Below, one piece after another: positions 15,722 through 24,910 of a DNA stretch of 64,000 nt (its first letter is position 1; each line of letters opens with the position of its first letter). The DNA is from Sphingomonas panacis (GTDB taxonomy: Bacteria > Pseudomonadota > Alphaproteobacteria > Sphingomonadales > Sphingomonadaceae), in contig NZ_CP014168.1 in assembly GCF_001717955.1 (NCBI RefSeq), positions 3,689,501 to 3,753,500 of the forward strand, in the 5' to 3' direction. The position numbers and the translations under genes were made by a program. Under the pieces are notes generated by a model. It saw nothing but the letters and a program-made list of their open reading frames with translations. It was not told the origin of the DNA and searched no databases.

Positions 15722-16459
15722 ATGACGCGGTTCGCGCTCACCGTCGAATATGACGGCCGCCCGTTCATGGGCTGGCAGCGGCAGACTCATGGCCCGAGCG
15801 TTCAGGCGGCGATCGAGACCGCCGCGCACGCCATCACCGGCGAGACGATCGCGGTCCATGCCGCCGGGCGCACCGATGCCGGCGTGCATGCGACGGGGAT
15901 GCGCGCGCACCTTGATGTCACCCGCGACATCGGGCCGTTCCGGTTGATGGAGGCGCTCAACGCCAAGCTGCGGCCCAATCCGGTCGCGATCCTCGCCTGC
16001 GAGGCGGTCGCCGATGACTGGCACGCGCGCTTCTCGTGCGTGGCGCGCCATTATGCGTATCGCATCGTCACGCGCCGCGCACCGCTGACGTTCGAGACCG
16101 GGCTGGCGTGGCGCGTACCCCAGGAACTCGACGTCGCGGCGATGGCGGAGGGTGCGCGGCGGCTGATCGGCCGGCACGATTTCACCACGTTCCGATCGGC
16201 GCATTGCCAGGCGGACAGCCCGTTGCGGACTCTCGACCGGCTTGACGTGAGCGCGAGCGGTGACCGGATCATGGTATCAGCGTCGGCGCGGTCGTTCCTG
16301 CATCATCAGGTGCGATCGATGGTCGGCTGTCTCGCGCTGGTCGGGCAAGGCAAATGGAGCGCGGACGATATCACCGCGGCGCTGGAGGCACGCGACCGCG
16401 CCGCGCTGGGGTTCAACGCGCCGTCGGACGGGCTGTATTTCCTGCGCGCGGATTACTGA
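15722..16459 (+). CDS. truA: tRNA pseudouridine synthase A (positions 38-40)
   Basis: 245 residues from ATG 15722, 28 bases after fmt. The catalytic aspartate is D52 in [26 protein letters not shown] and the C-terminal [17 protein letters not shown] are diagnostic; length is normal. It isomerises U38-U40 in the anticodon arm of many tRNAs. Probably cotranscribed with fmt; convergent with the next gene, whose stop is four bases away. Confidence 0.95.
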   Translation: MTRFALTVEYDGRPFMGWQRQTHGPSVQAAIETAAHAITGETIAVHAAGRTDAGVHATGMRAHLDVTRDIGPFRLMEALNAKLRPNPVAILACEAVADDWHARFSCVARHYAYRIVTRRAPLTFETGLAWRVPQELDVAAMAEGARRLIGRHDFTTFRSAHCQADSPLRTLDRLDVSASGDRIMVSASARSFLHHQVRSMVGCLALVGQGKWSADDITAALEARDRAALGFNAPSDGLYFLRADY

Positions 16460-16462
16460 GCG

Positions 16463-17647
16463 TCAGCGGCTCAGCCGCGCGGCGAGTTCCACATGGGTGG
16501 ACCAGCGGAACTGCCCGACCGGCTGTATCCAGTCGATCCGGTAGCCGGCTTTGCACAGAATCTCGGCATCGCGCGCGAAACTGCTGGGATTGCACGAAAC
16601 ATAAACAATAACTGGCACCTTTGACTCGGCCAGTTGCAGCACCTGTTCGCGTGCGCCGGCACGGGGTGGATCGAGCACGATGCAGGCGAAGCGATCGCAT
16701 TCGGCGCTGGTGAGCGGGCGGCGGAACAGGTCGCGGTGATCGGCGAACAGGGTGCGGCGGGCGCGGGCCGCAGCGGCTTTGAGCGACAGGATCGCATCGC
16801 GCGCCGCCTCGCCGGCATAGACTTTGCCGGGCAGCGACAGAGCGAACGTGCCGAGCCCGGCGAACAGATCGGCGAGCGTGCCGGCATCGCCGACACCCTC
16901 GCGGACCGCCGCGACCAGCGCCGCCTCGCCTTCGCGCGTGGCTTGCAGGAAGGCGCCGGGCGGCATCGGCACCGGCACGCCGCCAAGCGTAATGGTGACG
17001 GGTTCGGGTTCCCAGCGCGTTTCCGGCCCCAGCCCGGAGTCGATCGACAGCCGCGCCACGCCATTCGCTTGCGCGAAGGCGGTGATCGCTTCGGCGGCGT
17101 CGAGACCCTCGGCCTCGACGCCCTCGATCAGCAGGTCGATCCCCTGATCGGCCTCGGTGAGATGCAGCCGCGCGCGGCGACCTTTCTTCAGCCACGGTGC
17201 GAGCAATTTCCGCAAAGGCGCTAGAATCGCGAACAATTCCGGCGTCAGGACGTGACATTCGGCGAGATCGACGATCGCGTGGCTGGCGTTCTCGCTGAAG
17301 CCGATTTTCACCCGCCCCTCGCGCATCTCCGCCTGAAGCGCGGCGCGGCGGCGGCTTCTCGGTGGCGACAGCAGCGGCGCGCGGATCGGTGCGTCCAGCC
17401 CCTGCGCGGCGAGCGCGCCGGCGATGCGGTCGATCACGAATTGCGCATAGGCGGTGTCGTCGAGATGCTGGAGCTGGCAGCCGCCGCACGCCGGGAAGTA
17501 GCGGCAGGGCGGAGTCTGGTGATGCGGACCGGCGATGATCTCGTCGGTGTCGGTCAGCGTATCACCTGGTGCGGCGAAGGCGGCGTGGCGGCCGCTTGCC
17601 GTCACCCCTTCGCCGCGTGCCGCGACGCGGACGATCGGCTCGCTCAT
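16463..17647 (-). CDS. Class I SAM-dependent RNA (uracil-5) methyltransferase, RumA/RlmD type
   Basis: 394 residues from ATG 17647. The N-terminal part carries an Fe-S cluster motif: C48, C54, C57 in PPCRYFPACGGCQLQH and C131 in AECHVL. The methyltransferase domain has LADLFAGLGTFAL (SAM loop), a VLDPPRAGA motif and the nucleophile region YVSCNPSSFARD. The N-terminal TRAM domain seen in E. coli RlmD is short or absent, common in alphaproteobacterial homologues. The target is probably 23S rRNA U747 or U1939, not separable from sequence alone. Its ATG overlaps the stop of nnr by four bases (ATGA), so it is in one operon with it. Confidence 0.87.
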   Translation of the reverse strand: MSEPIVRVAARGEGVTASGRHAAFAAPGDTLTDTDEIIAGPHHQTPPCRYFPACGGCQLQHLDDTAYAQFVIDRIAGALAAQGLDAPIRAPLLSPPRSRRRAALQAEMREGRVKIGFSENASHAIVDLAECHVLTPELFAILAPLRKLLAPWLKKGRRARLHLTEADQGIDLLIEGVEAEGLDAAEAITAFAQANGVARLSIDSGLGPETRWEPEPVTITLGGVPVPMPPGAFLQATREGEAALVAAVREGVGDAGTLADLFAGLGTFALSLPGKVYAGEAARDAILSLKAAAARARRTLFADHRDLFRRPLTSAECDRFACIVLDPPRAGAREQVLQLAESKVPVIVYVSCNPSSFARDAEILCKAGYRIDWIQPVGQFRWSTHVELAARLSR

Positions 17648-19044
17648 ACAGATGTCCTTACAGCGGAGAGCATGCGCGCGAGATCGTCGGCGATGAACGC
17701 GCCACCGAGACGGCGCGCGGCCTCGCTGTGCATCCACACGCCCGCCTCGGCGGGTGCGAACGTGTTTGCCGCGAGCATGGTGGCGATCGTGCCGGCGAGG
17801 ACGTCGCCCGTGCCTGCGGTCGACAGCCACGGGCTTGCGCCGAGCGCGACTCGGGTACGCCCGTCCGGGTGCGCGACGACGGTGTCCGGCCCCTTGAACA
17901 CGACGATCGCACCCGAGCGCGCGGCGGCGTCGCGCGCGGCATCGATCTTGCTGCCGGAGACCGCACCGAACAGCGCGTTGAACTCGCCAGCGTGGGGGGT
18001 GAGCACGACAGGCGTAGGGCGCGCCTTGATGCGGGCGAACGCGGCATCGTCGAGCAGGTGCAGCGCGTCGCCATCGATGACGAGCTTGTACGCGCTGTCG
18101 AGCGCGGCGGCGAACTTGGCGGCGGCGATGTCGCCTTTGCCCAGCCCCGGGCCGACGACGATCGCGGTCTTGTCCAGGCGCTTGCCGTCGAGCGCTTGCG
18201 CGAAGGCCTCCGCCGACCATGCGCGGCGCACCAGCGCGTGCGGCGTGGATGCCGCGTGATCCTCGAACAGCATCACATAGCCAGCGCCCGCGTGCATCGC
18301 CGCTTCCGACGCGAGCGCCGCGGCGCCGGGCATGTCACCGCCGATCACGACGACCAGCCCGCGCGAATATTTGTGATCGGCGGCGGTCGGCGCGGCGATC
18401 ACGGGCTTGGTCATCGACCAGTCGCGGCTCGATCGATCGAGGCCGATATCGATGATCCGCACGGTGCCGCAGCGCGCGGCGGCTGGCTGCAACAGATGCG
18501 CCGGCTTGAGCGCGCCGAGCGTGAGCGTCAGGGAGAAATCGGGGACCGCGCTGAGTTCGGCACCGGTGTCGGTTGCGATGCCGCTGGGCAGATCGACCGC
18601 GATTGAGAGCCGTGCGGCGCGCACGGTTTCGCCGAGCACCCGCGCCACCGCATCATCGAGCGCGCGCGTGAGGCCAGTGCCGAACAGCGCGTCGACGACG
18701 ACCGGCGCTTCGCCAGCCTCAGCAAGCGGCGCTACCGGGCCGTCCCAGCCGGCCCGCGCGGCGGTGGCCGCTTCGGTTCTTGGGTCGGCGAGCGCCGCGA
18801 TGCGCACGTCCGCGCCGTTTGCCTTGAGCACGCGCGCGGCGACATAGCCGTCGCCGCCGTTGTTGCCCGGCCCGCACAGGATCAGCACCGGCGCGCCACT
18901 GGCGAGCCGGCGGACCGCCTCGGCGACGGCTGCCCCGGCGCGCTCCATCAATGCACCGACACTGGAGCCGGCAGCGATCGCCCGGTCCTCCGCCGCGCGC
19001 ATCGCGGCGGCGGTTAGGATCGGCTGGCCTTCGGGTCGGATCAT
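17644..19044 (-). CDS. nnr: Bifunctional NAD(P)H-hydrate epimerase / ADP-dependent NAD(P)H-hydrate dehydratase
   Basis: 466 residues from ATG 19044. The N-terminal YjeF_N epimerase domain (1-210) has CGPGNNGGDGYVAAR and VVDALFGTGL. The C-terminal ribokinase-like dehydratase domain (about 220-466) has VVIGGDMPGAAALA, VVGPGLGK, VLTPHAGEF, VFKGPDTVV and the anion-hole/catalytic STAGTGDVLAGTI. It repairs damaged NADHX/NADPHX. Four-base overlaps link it upstream to the lipoprotein gene and downstream to the RNA methyltransferase. Confidence 0.93.
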   Translation of the reverse strand: MIRPEGQPILTAAAMRAAEDRAIAAGSSVGALMERAGAAVAEAVRRLASGAPVLILCGPGNNGGDGYVAARVLKANGADVRIAALADPRTEAATAARAGWDGPVAPLAEAGEAPVVVDALFGTGLTRALDDAVARVLGETVRAARLSIAVDLPSGIATDTGAELSAVPDFSLTLTLGALKPAHLLQPAAARCGTVRIIDIGLDRSSRDWSMTKPVIAAPTAADHKYSRGLVVVIGGDMPGAAALASEAAMHAGAGYVMLFEDHAASTPHALVRRAWSAEAFAQALDGKRLDKTAIVVGPGLGKGDIAAAKFAAALDSAYKLVIDGDALHLLDDAAFARIKARPTPVVLTPHAGEFNALFGAVSGSKIDAARDAAARSGAIVVFKGPDTVVAHPDGRTRVALGASPWLSTAGTGDVLAGTIATMLAANTFAPAEAGVWMHSEAARRLGGAFIADDLARMLSAVRTSV

Positions 19045-19445
19045 GACGGTTTGGCCGCGCCCTTCACCGTTGCCGGCAGGCGATAGCGATCCCCGCTCAG
19101 CGCGACCTCGATCCGCGCAGGGCCGAGGATCGTCACCACCGCCTTCTCGGCGCCGTCGGCGGCGATCACGCCGCGCCCGTCCTTGGTGACCAGCAAACGG
19201 TGGAACGCGCCGTCCCTGTGCCGCACGGTCAGCACCAGCCCCTGATCGCTGTCGGTGCGATCGACCGTGCAACTGCGCGTGAAGGCGCTGGCGCCCTTCG
19301 CCGAGCACTCGATCAGGCCATCGTCGTCGGCGGCGGCGCGCTGCTGCGCCTCGGCATTGGCGAGCGTGTCCGTATCGGCGTTGCGCTCGCCGCAAGCAGC
19401 GAGCGCGAGCGGCAGCAGGAGCGCGCTAGATATCCGCATAGACAT
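19041..19445 (-). CDS. Putative lipoprotein of unknown function
   Basis: 134 residues from ATG 19445 (a second ATG two codons in is possible). Residues 1-18 form a lipoprotein signal with the lipobox LAAC (C18). The mature part has two further cysteines (about residues 47 and 59), which could form a disulfide, then a beta-rich segment ([21 protein letters not shown]). It overlaps the end of ilvD by 20 bases and the start of nnr by four, so it is wedged into an operon with both. I do not recognise a named family. Confidence 0.7.
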   Translation of the reverse strand: MSMRISSALLLPLALAACGERNADTDTLANAEAQQRAAADDDGLIECSAKGASAFTRSCTVDRTDSDQGLVLTVRHRDGAFHRLLVTKDGRGVIAADGAEKAVVTILGPARIEVALSGDRYRLPATVKGAAKPS

Positions 19446-21147
19446 GCGTTTCGGCCTTCGCGCCGGGGTGCGTCACCGCACCCTGATAGGCCGGACCGAC
19501 ATTGCGCGCATAGCGCCACAGCACGCCCGCCTGATAATCGTTGGTGCGCGGCCGCCACGCCGCCTTACGCGCCGCCAGCACGTCGTCAGCGACGAGCAGG
19601 TCGATCGTGCCGATCTCGGCGTCGATGCGGATGCTGTCACCGTCCTCGACCAGGGCGATCGGGCCACCCTCGGCGGCCTCGGGGCCAACATGGCCGATGC
19701 AGAAGCCGCGCGTGCCGCCCGAGAAGCGTCCGTCGGTGATCAGCGCGACCTTCTCGCCCATGCCGAGGCCGTACAGCGCCGCCGTGGTGGAGAGCATCTC
19801 GCGCATGCCGGGGCCACCTTTGGGGCCTTCATAGCGGATGACGATGACCTCGCCTTCGTTGATCTCGCGCGCCTCGACAGCGGCAAAGGCATCCTCCTCG
19901 CAATCGAAGCAGCGCGCAGGCCCTTCGAACACGAGCCGGTGCATACCCGCCACCTTCACGATCGCGCCGTCGGGCGCGAGGCTGCCGCGCAGGCCGACCA
20001 CACCGCCGGTCGGGGTGATTGGCGTCTTGATGTCGTAGATGACCTTCTGATCGGGGTTCCACGTCACCTGATCAATGTTCTCGCCGAGGGTCTTGCCCGT
20101 GACAGTGATGCAATTACCGTCGAGGAAGCCGCCCGAAAGCATCGTCTTCATCAGCATGTAAACGCCGCCCGCCTCATACATATCCTTGGCGACATACTTA
20201 CCACCCGGCTTGAGGTCCGCGATGTAAGGCGTTGTCTTGAAAGCCTCTGCGACATCGAAAAGGTCGAAATCGATGCCGGCTTCATGCGCCATCGCCGGCA
20301 GGTGCAGCGCGGCGTTGGTCGAGCCGCCGGTCGCGGCGACAACGCGGGCGGCGTTGATGAACGCCTCGCGCGTGCAGATGTCGCGCGGGCGCAGGTTGCG
20401 AGCGATCAGTTCCATTACCTGAGCACCGGCAGCAACCGCGATCTGTTCACGCGTGCTGTACGGAGCCGGCGTCATGTTGCTGTTTGGCAAGGATAAACCG
20501 ATCGCCTCACCGACACACGCCATCGTATTAGCGGTGAACTGGCCGCCGCAGGCGCCGTGGCCGGGACAGGCGACCTTTTCGAGTTCGTGGACTTCACTCA
20601 AGGGGCATGCGCCGGCGGCATATTTGCCGACGACTTCGAACACGTCGACCACGGTCACGTCGCGATCGTGGAAGCGGCCCGGCAGGATCGAGCCGCCATA
20701 GACGAAGATCGACGGCACGTTGAGCCGCAGCATCGACATCATCATGCCCGGCAGCGACTTGTCGCAACCGGCGAAGCCGACCAGCGCATCATAGCAATGG
20801 CCGCGCACCGACAGTTCGACCGAATCGGCGATGACCTCACGGCTGACCAGCGAGGACTTCATGCCCTGGTGGCCCATCGCGATGCCGTCGGTGACGGTGA
20901 TGGTGTTGAACCGGCGCGGCAAGCCGCCGCCCGCGATCACGCCGCGCTGGGCGGCATCGGCCTGGGCGTCGAGTGTGGTGTTGCACGGCGCGCTGTTGTT
21001 GCCGGCGCTCGCCAGGGCCACGAACGGCTTGGCGATATCCTCTTCGGGAATGCCCATCGCATAATAATAGCTGCGATGCGGCGCGCGCTCGGGACCGACC
21101 GAGACGTGACGACTCGGCAGACGGGATTTGTCGAAAACATTGGTCAT
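19426..21147 (-). CDS. ilvD: Dihydroxy-acid dehydratase
   Basis: 573 residues from ATG 21147. Fe-S dehydratase of branched-chain amino acid and pantothenate synthesis, converting 2,3-dihydroxy-3-methylbutyrate/pentanoate to 2-oxo acids. Cluster-linked cysteines lie in [18 protein letters not shown] and [35 protein letters not shown] near the C terminus holds the catalytic serine. Length slightly under the E. coli protein (616). It sits 38 kb from ilvBNC and heads a chain ilvD, lipoprotein, nnr, RNA methyltransferase. Confidence 0.95.
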   Translation of the reverse strand: MTNVFDKSRLPSRHVSVGPERAPHRSYYYAMGIPEEDIAKPFVALASAGNNSAPCNTTLDAQADAAQRGVIAGGGLPRRFNTITVTDGIAMGHQGMKSSLVSREVIADSVELSVRGHCYDALVGFAGCDKSLPGMMMSMLRLNVPSIFVYGGSILPGRFHDRDVTVVDVFEVVGKYAAGACPLSEVHELEKVACPGHGACGGQFTANTMACVGEAIGLSLPNSNMTPAPYSTREQIAVAAGAQVMELIARNLRPRDICTREAFINAARVVAATGGSTNAALHLPAMAHEAGIDFDLFDVAEAFKTTPYIADLKPGGKYVAKDMYEAGGVYMLMKTMLSGGFLDGNCITVTGKTLGENIDQVTWNPDQKVIYDIKTPITPTGGVVGLRGSLAPDGAIVKVAGMHRLVFEGPARCFDCEEDAFAAVEAREINEGEVIVIRYEGPKGGPGMREMLSTTAALYGLGMGEKVALITDGRFSGGTRGFCIGHVGPEAAEGGPIALVEDGDSIRIDAEIGTIDLLVADDVLAARKAAWRPRTNDYQAGVLWRYARNVGPAYQGAVTHPGAKAETHVYADI

Positions 21148-21222
21148 GATGCGCGCCCTATGTCGCGGGAAGGGCCTTGGACGCAAGTCTGTTGCGCGCC
21201 GATGATGAAATGGGGGTAGTAA

Positions 21223-21249
21223 GGGGCGGTGAAACAGGTTCACCGCCCC
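21223..21249. terminator. Strong hairpin between ispE and ilvD
   Basis: Eleven-base stem GGGGCGGTGAA / TTCACCGCCCC with a short loop, downstream of ispE and upstream of ilvD (both on the minus strand). No T-run follows, so termination is likely but not certain. Confidence 0.45.
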
Positions 21250-21412
21250 TCACACAATGGCGCGCGGATGAACCGAGGACCATCGGCGGGCGCGACGCGC
21301 TTGGCGGCGGACCCGTTCGAAGCTTGCTTAGCAAGTCCGGTGCCAATGGCGGATTAGCGTCGATCAGTCCGCGCGTTAACCGTGTGCCGTGCCGCGTTGG
21401 CACGAAAAAGTG

Positions 21413-22246
21413 TCACGCGAGTCGCGATTCGAGACACCACCAGCCCGGTTGGGCCGCTCGAAGGGTCTCGGCGGCGGCGCTACGCTGCGCCTCGGTTTCG
21501 TAGAGTGCGAAGCAGGTCGCGCCCGAACCGGACATGCGCGCGAGGATCGGCGCGGTCGCGGCGAGCCGGTCGATCACGGCGCCGATACCGGGCGCGATCA
21601 TGCGCGCGGGCGCTTCGAGATCGTTGCGACCGGCGCGCGCGCGGTTGATCGTCGTGCCCGCCGGGATCGGCCCGCGATCCACGCCGTCCCACGCCTTGAA
21701 CACCGGACCCGTCGAGACGGCGATGCCCGGGTTTACCAGCAGCACCGGAATCTCGCCGAGATCGCCCAGCGGATCGAGTTTCTCGCCGCGCCCGGTGCCG
21801 AGCGCCGCGCGGCCGAGCAAACACGCGGGAACGTCCGAGCCGAGCGAATCGGCGACGGCGAACAGGCGCGGGTCGTCGAGCGCGACGCCGTGCTGGCGCG
21901 CGAGCAGGCGAAGTGCGGCGGCGGCATCGGCCGATCCGCCGCCGATGCCCGAGGCGACGGGGAGGTTCTTCTCCAGCACCCACGCGCCTTCGCTCGCGAG
22001 GCCGAACGCCTCGGCGAAGCCGCGCGCGGCGCGCAGGACGAGATTGTCGCCCTCGCCGCTCAGCGCGGCGGCGAACGGGCCTTCGATGTCGAACGCGGGC
22101 GTACCAGGTGTGAAGCGCAGTTCGTCGCCGTCCTGAAGGAAGGCGAACAGGGTTTCGAGCTCGTGATAGCCGTCCGCCCGGCGCGCGCGGACGTGGAGCG
22201 CGAGGTTGATCTTCGCAGGCGCGGTTTCGACGATCGTCTGGGTCAT
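21413..22246 (-). CDS. ispE: 4-diphosphocytidyl-2-C-methyl-D-erythritol kinase
   Basis: 277 residues from ATG 22246. GHMP kinase of the MEP isoprenoid pathway; phosphorylates the 2-OH of CDP-ME. Seen: substrate motif APAKINLALHV (residues 9-19), ATP loop PVASGIGGGSADAAAA (about 95-110) and the C-terminal MSGSGATCFALYE. The usual length is about 285. It follows the ETF-QO gene by about 145 bases that hold a family F repeat. Confidence 0.94.
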   Translation of the reverse strand: MTQTIVETAPAKINLALHVRARRADGYHELETLFAFLQDGDELRFTPGTPAFDIEGPFAAALSGEGDNLVLRAARGFAEAFGLASEGAWVLEKNLPVASGIGGGSADAAAALRLLARQHGVALDDPRLFAVADSLGSDVPACLLGRAALGTGRGEKLDPLGDLGEIPVLLVNPGIAVSTGPVFKAWDGVDRGPIPAGTTINRARAGRNDLEAPARMIAPGIGAVIDRLAATAPILARMSGSGATCFALYETEAQRSAAAETLRAAQPGWWCLESRLA

Positions 22247-22319
22247 GCTGCCGTTTTCATGTCGATATCGGCTGCGTCCCTAGCCGCGCTTTCGGGCGGA
22301 TAGAAGCGGCGAGTGGTGT

Positions 22320-22390
22320 GGCGTGGCGAAGCCACGCCGTCGGCCGGCGCTGGAGCGCCGCCGGCCGGACGCGCCTTGAGGCGCGGCGCG
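22320..22390 (-). repeat. Palindromic repeat family F, copy 3
   Basis: Three nested hairpins: GGCGTGGC-GAA-GCCACGCC, GGCCGGCGCTGGAGCGCCG with its complement, and GCGCC-TTGA-GGCGC. It begins one base past the ETF-QO stop codon. On the minus strand it reads in the same order as copies 1 and 2 relative to the preceding gene. Confidence 0.65.
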
Positions 22391-24052
22391 TCACATATTC
22401 GGATAGTTCGGCCCGCCGCCGCCTTCGGGCACCACCCAGTTGATGTTCTGCGTGGGGTCTTTGATGTCGCACGTCTTGCAGTGGACGCAGTTCTGGGCGT
22501 TGATGACGAACTTGGGATCGCCTTCCTCGACCCCGACGATCTCGTAGACGCCCGCCGGGCAATAACGCTGCGCCGGCTCGTCATACAGCGGCAGATCATA
22601 TTCGACCGGCACGTTGGGGTCTTTGAGCGTCAGGTGGACCGGCTGGTCCTCCTCGTGATTGGTGTTCGACAGGAACACCGAAGAGAGCCGGTCGAAGGTC
22701 AGCACGCCGTCGGGCTTGGGATAATCGATCGGCTTGACCTGATCCTTGCGCCAAAGGGTCTTGTGGTTGGCGTGGTGCTTCATCGTGAAGGGCATCTTGA
22801 TGCCCCAGCTTTCCAGCCACATCGTCGCGTTGGCGAGGCCGGCGCCGAACATCTCGCCGAACTTCTCGACCAGCGGCACGACGTTGCGGACGGTCGAGAG
22901 CTCGGCCTTGACCCAGCTCCGGTCGAACGCTTCGGGGTAGGCCGTCAACTCATCGTTCTGCCGCTGCGACAGGATCGCCTCGACCGCCGCTTCGGCGGCC
23001 ATCATGCCGGATTTCATCGCGGTGTGCGTGCCCTTGATGCGCGGCACGTTGAGGAAGCCGGCGCTGTCGCCGACCAGAACGCCGCCGGGGAAGGTCAGCT
23101 TGGGCAGCGACTGCAACCCGCCGTCGCTGATCGCGCGCGCACCATAAGAGACGCGCTTGCCGCCCTTGAGGATCGCCGCGATCTCGGGATGCGTCTTCCA
23201 GCGCTGCATTTCCTGGAAAGGCGAGAGATAGGGATTGGTGTAGCTCAGCCACGTCACGAAACCGAGCGCGACCTGCCCGCCCGCCTGATGATACAGGAAG
23301 CCGCCGCCGTTCGAACCGGCCGTCTGGTTGAGCGGCCAGCCCTGCGTGTGGATGACGCGGCCGGGCACATGCTGTTCGGGCGCGATATCCCACAATTCCT
23401 TGATACCGAGGCCATAGACCTGCGGCTGCGAATCCTTCGCCAGATCGAACAGGCGGATGATCTCCTTGGAGAGATGCCCGCGAACACCTTCGGAAAAGAA
23501 GGTGTATTTGGCGTGGAGTTCGAGGCCGGGCGTGTAATCGGGCTTGTGCGTGCCGTCGCGCGCGACGCCCATATCACCGGTCGCGACGCCCTTCACCGCG
23601 CCGGACTCGTCAAACAGGATTTCCGCCGCCGCGAACCCGGGGAAAATCTCGACGCCGAGTTCCTCCGCCTGCCCCGCCAGCCAGCGGCACAGGTTGCCGA
23701 GGCTGCCGGTGTAGGTGCCCTTGTTGTGCATGAAGCCGGGGGTGATGAAATGCGGCACCGCGAACTTGCCGGTCTTCGACAAGATCCAGTGCTGGTTGTC
23801 GGTGACGGGCACCTCGGCGAGCGGGCAGCCCTTTTCCTTCCAGTCGGGGATCAACTCGTCGAGCGAACGCGGGTCGATCACCGCGCCTGACAGGATGTGC
23901 GCGCCGACCTCGGAGCCTTTTTCGAGCACGCAGACCGACAGATCGGCGCCCTGTTCGGCCGCACGTTGCTTCAGCCGGATCGCGGCGGACAGGCCGGCTG
24001 GCCCCGCACCGACGATCACGACGTCATATGGCATCGACTCCCGTTCGCTCAT
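22391..24052 (-). CDS. Electron transfer flavoprotein-ubiquinone oxidoreductase
   Basis: 553 residues from the third of three consecutive ATG codons (24052; GAGGAG lies just before the run, so 24055 or 24058 could also serve). An N-terminal FAD-binding GAGPAG motif (YDVVIVGAGPAGLSAAIRL), a central ETF-QO domain, and a C-terminal 4Fe-4S ferredoxin-like segment with YCPAGVYE and CVHCKTCDIKDP. It passes electrons from ETF (acyl-CoA and amino-acid dehydrogenases) to ubiquinone at the inner membrane. Single-gene unit. Confidence 0.94.
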   Translation of the reverse strand: MSERESMPYDVVIVGAGPAGLSAAIRLKQRAAEQGADLSVCVLEKGSEVGAHILSGAVIDPRSLDELIPDWKEKGCPLAEVPVTDNQHWILSKTGKFAVPHFITPGFMHNKGTYTGSLGNLCRWLAGQAEELGVEIFPGFAAAEILFDESGAVKGVATGDMGVARDGTHKPDYTPGLELHAKYTFFSEGVRGHLSKEIIRLFDLAKDSQPQVYGLGIKELWDIAPEQHVPGRVIHTQGWPLNQTAGSNGGGFLYHQAGGQVALGFVTWLSYTNPYLSPFQEMQRWKTHPEIAAILKGGKRVSYGARAISDGGLQSLPKLTFPGGVLVGDSAGFLNVPRIKGTHTAMKSGMMAAEAAVEAILSQRQNDELTAYPEAFDRSWVKAELSTVRNVVPLVEKFGEMFGAGLANATMWLESWGIKMPFTMKHHANHKTLWRKDQVKPIDYPKPDGVLTFDRLSSVFLSNTNHEEDQPVHLTLKDPNVPVEYDLPLYDEPAQRYCPAGVYEIVGVEEGDPKFVINAQNCVHCKTCDIKDPTQNINWVVPEGGGGPNYPNM

Positions 24053-24166
24053 CATCATCTCCTCATGTGGCGCCGATCGGCTTGCTCGTCGCGCCACCGC
24101 AACGCCTTATCCAATTGCGCGTGCCAGCGAATTGACCTTTACGTCAACATGCTAGTCTAAGGGGGC

Positions 24167-24910
24167 ATGGGGGCTGACCAAAATATCGTGTGGCAGGATG
24201 CGGTTGCGAGCGCGCTGGAATGGTGGCGCGACGCCGGCATCGACTCGCTCGCCGACGAAACCCCGCGCGACTGGTTCGCCACCCCCACGCCGCCGCCCGC
24301 CCCGAAGCGAGTCGTCGCCAATCAACCCGCCGCTCCGATCGTTGTTCCGCTGCCGGCCACGCTCGATGCCTTCCTGGCGTGGCGGACGGGCCCGGATGCC
24401 CCCGAGGCGGGATGGAATGGCGGCACGCCGCTCGCCGCGCAGGGGTCGCCCGCCGCCGAGTTGATGGTGTTGGTCGACACGCCCGAACGCGATGACGGCG
24501 CGCGGCTGCTCGATGGTGCGGCCGGGCGGCTGTTCGACCGGATGCTCGCCGCGGTCGGCCATGCCCGCGAGACGGTGTATCTCGCGTCGCTCTGTACCGT
24601 GCGCCCTCTTGCCGGCCGGATCGCGCCGGAGGTCGAGGAGCGGCTCGGCGAGATCGCACGCCATTACGTGGCCTTGGTTGCGCCCAAGCGGCTGCTGATC
24701 CTCGGCAATGCGGCGAGTCGGGCGCTGCTTGCGATGGACGTGACGCACGCACGCGGTAGTTTACGCCGCGTTAACCAATTGCCTGCCATACACGAGCACA
24801 CGACCGAGGCGGTGGCGAGCTTCCACCCCCGCCTCTTGCTCGAACGGCCAGCGCAGAAAGCGGAAGCCTGGAGAGATTTACAGATGTTGATCGGGGGAAC
24901 CGGATCGTGA
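24167..24910 (+). CDS. Diverged uracil-DNA glycosylase superfamily protein
   Basis: 247 residues from ATG 24167 (AAGGGGGC upstream). Residues about 95-240 follow the family 4/5 UDG layout, but the first motif, normally GExPGxxED, reads VDTPERDD. The second motif keeps FHPRLLL, and YLASLCTVRPL stands where the beta-strand with NxxxCxP usually is. The four cysteines that ligate the 4Fe-4S cluster of family 4 enzymes are absent. It may be inactive or changed in specificity. GTG of the lytic transglycosylase overlaps its stop (GTGA), so the two are cotranscribed. Confidence 0.68.
   Translation: MGADQNIVWQDAVASALEWWRDAGIDSLADETPRDWFATPTPPPAPKRVVANQPAAPIVVPLPATLDAFLAWRTGPDAPEAGWNGGTPLAAQGSPAAELMVLVDTPERDDGARLLDGAAGRLFDRMLAAVGHARETVYLASLCTVRPLAGRIAPEVEERLGEIARHYVALVAPKRLLILGNAASRALLAMDVTHARGSLRRVNQLPAIHEHTTEAVASFHPRLLLERPAQKAEAWRDLQMLIGGTGS

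Noticed and set aside
16413..17489. 358-codon minus-strand frame over the RNA methyltransferase
   Set aside because: Alternate frame of the real gene; Arg-rich and motif-free.
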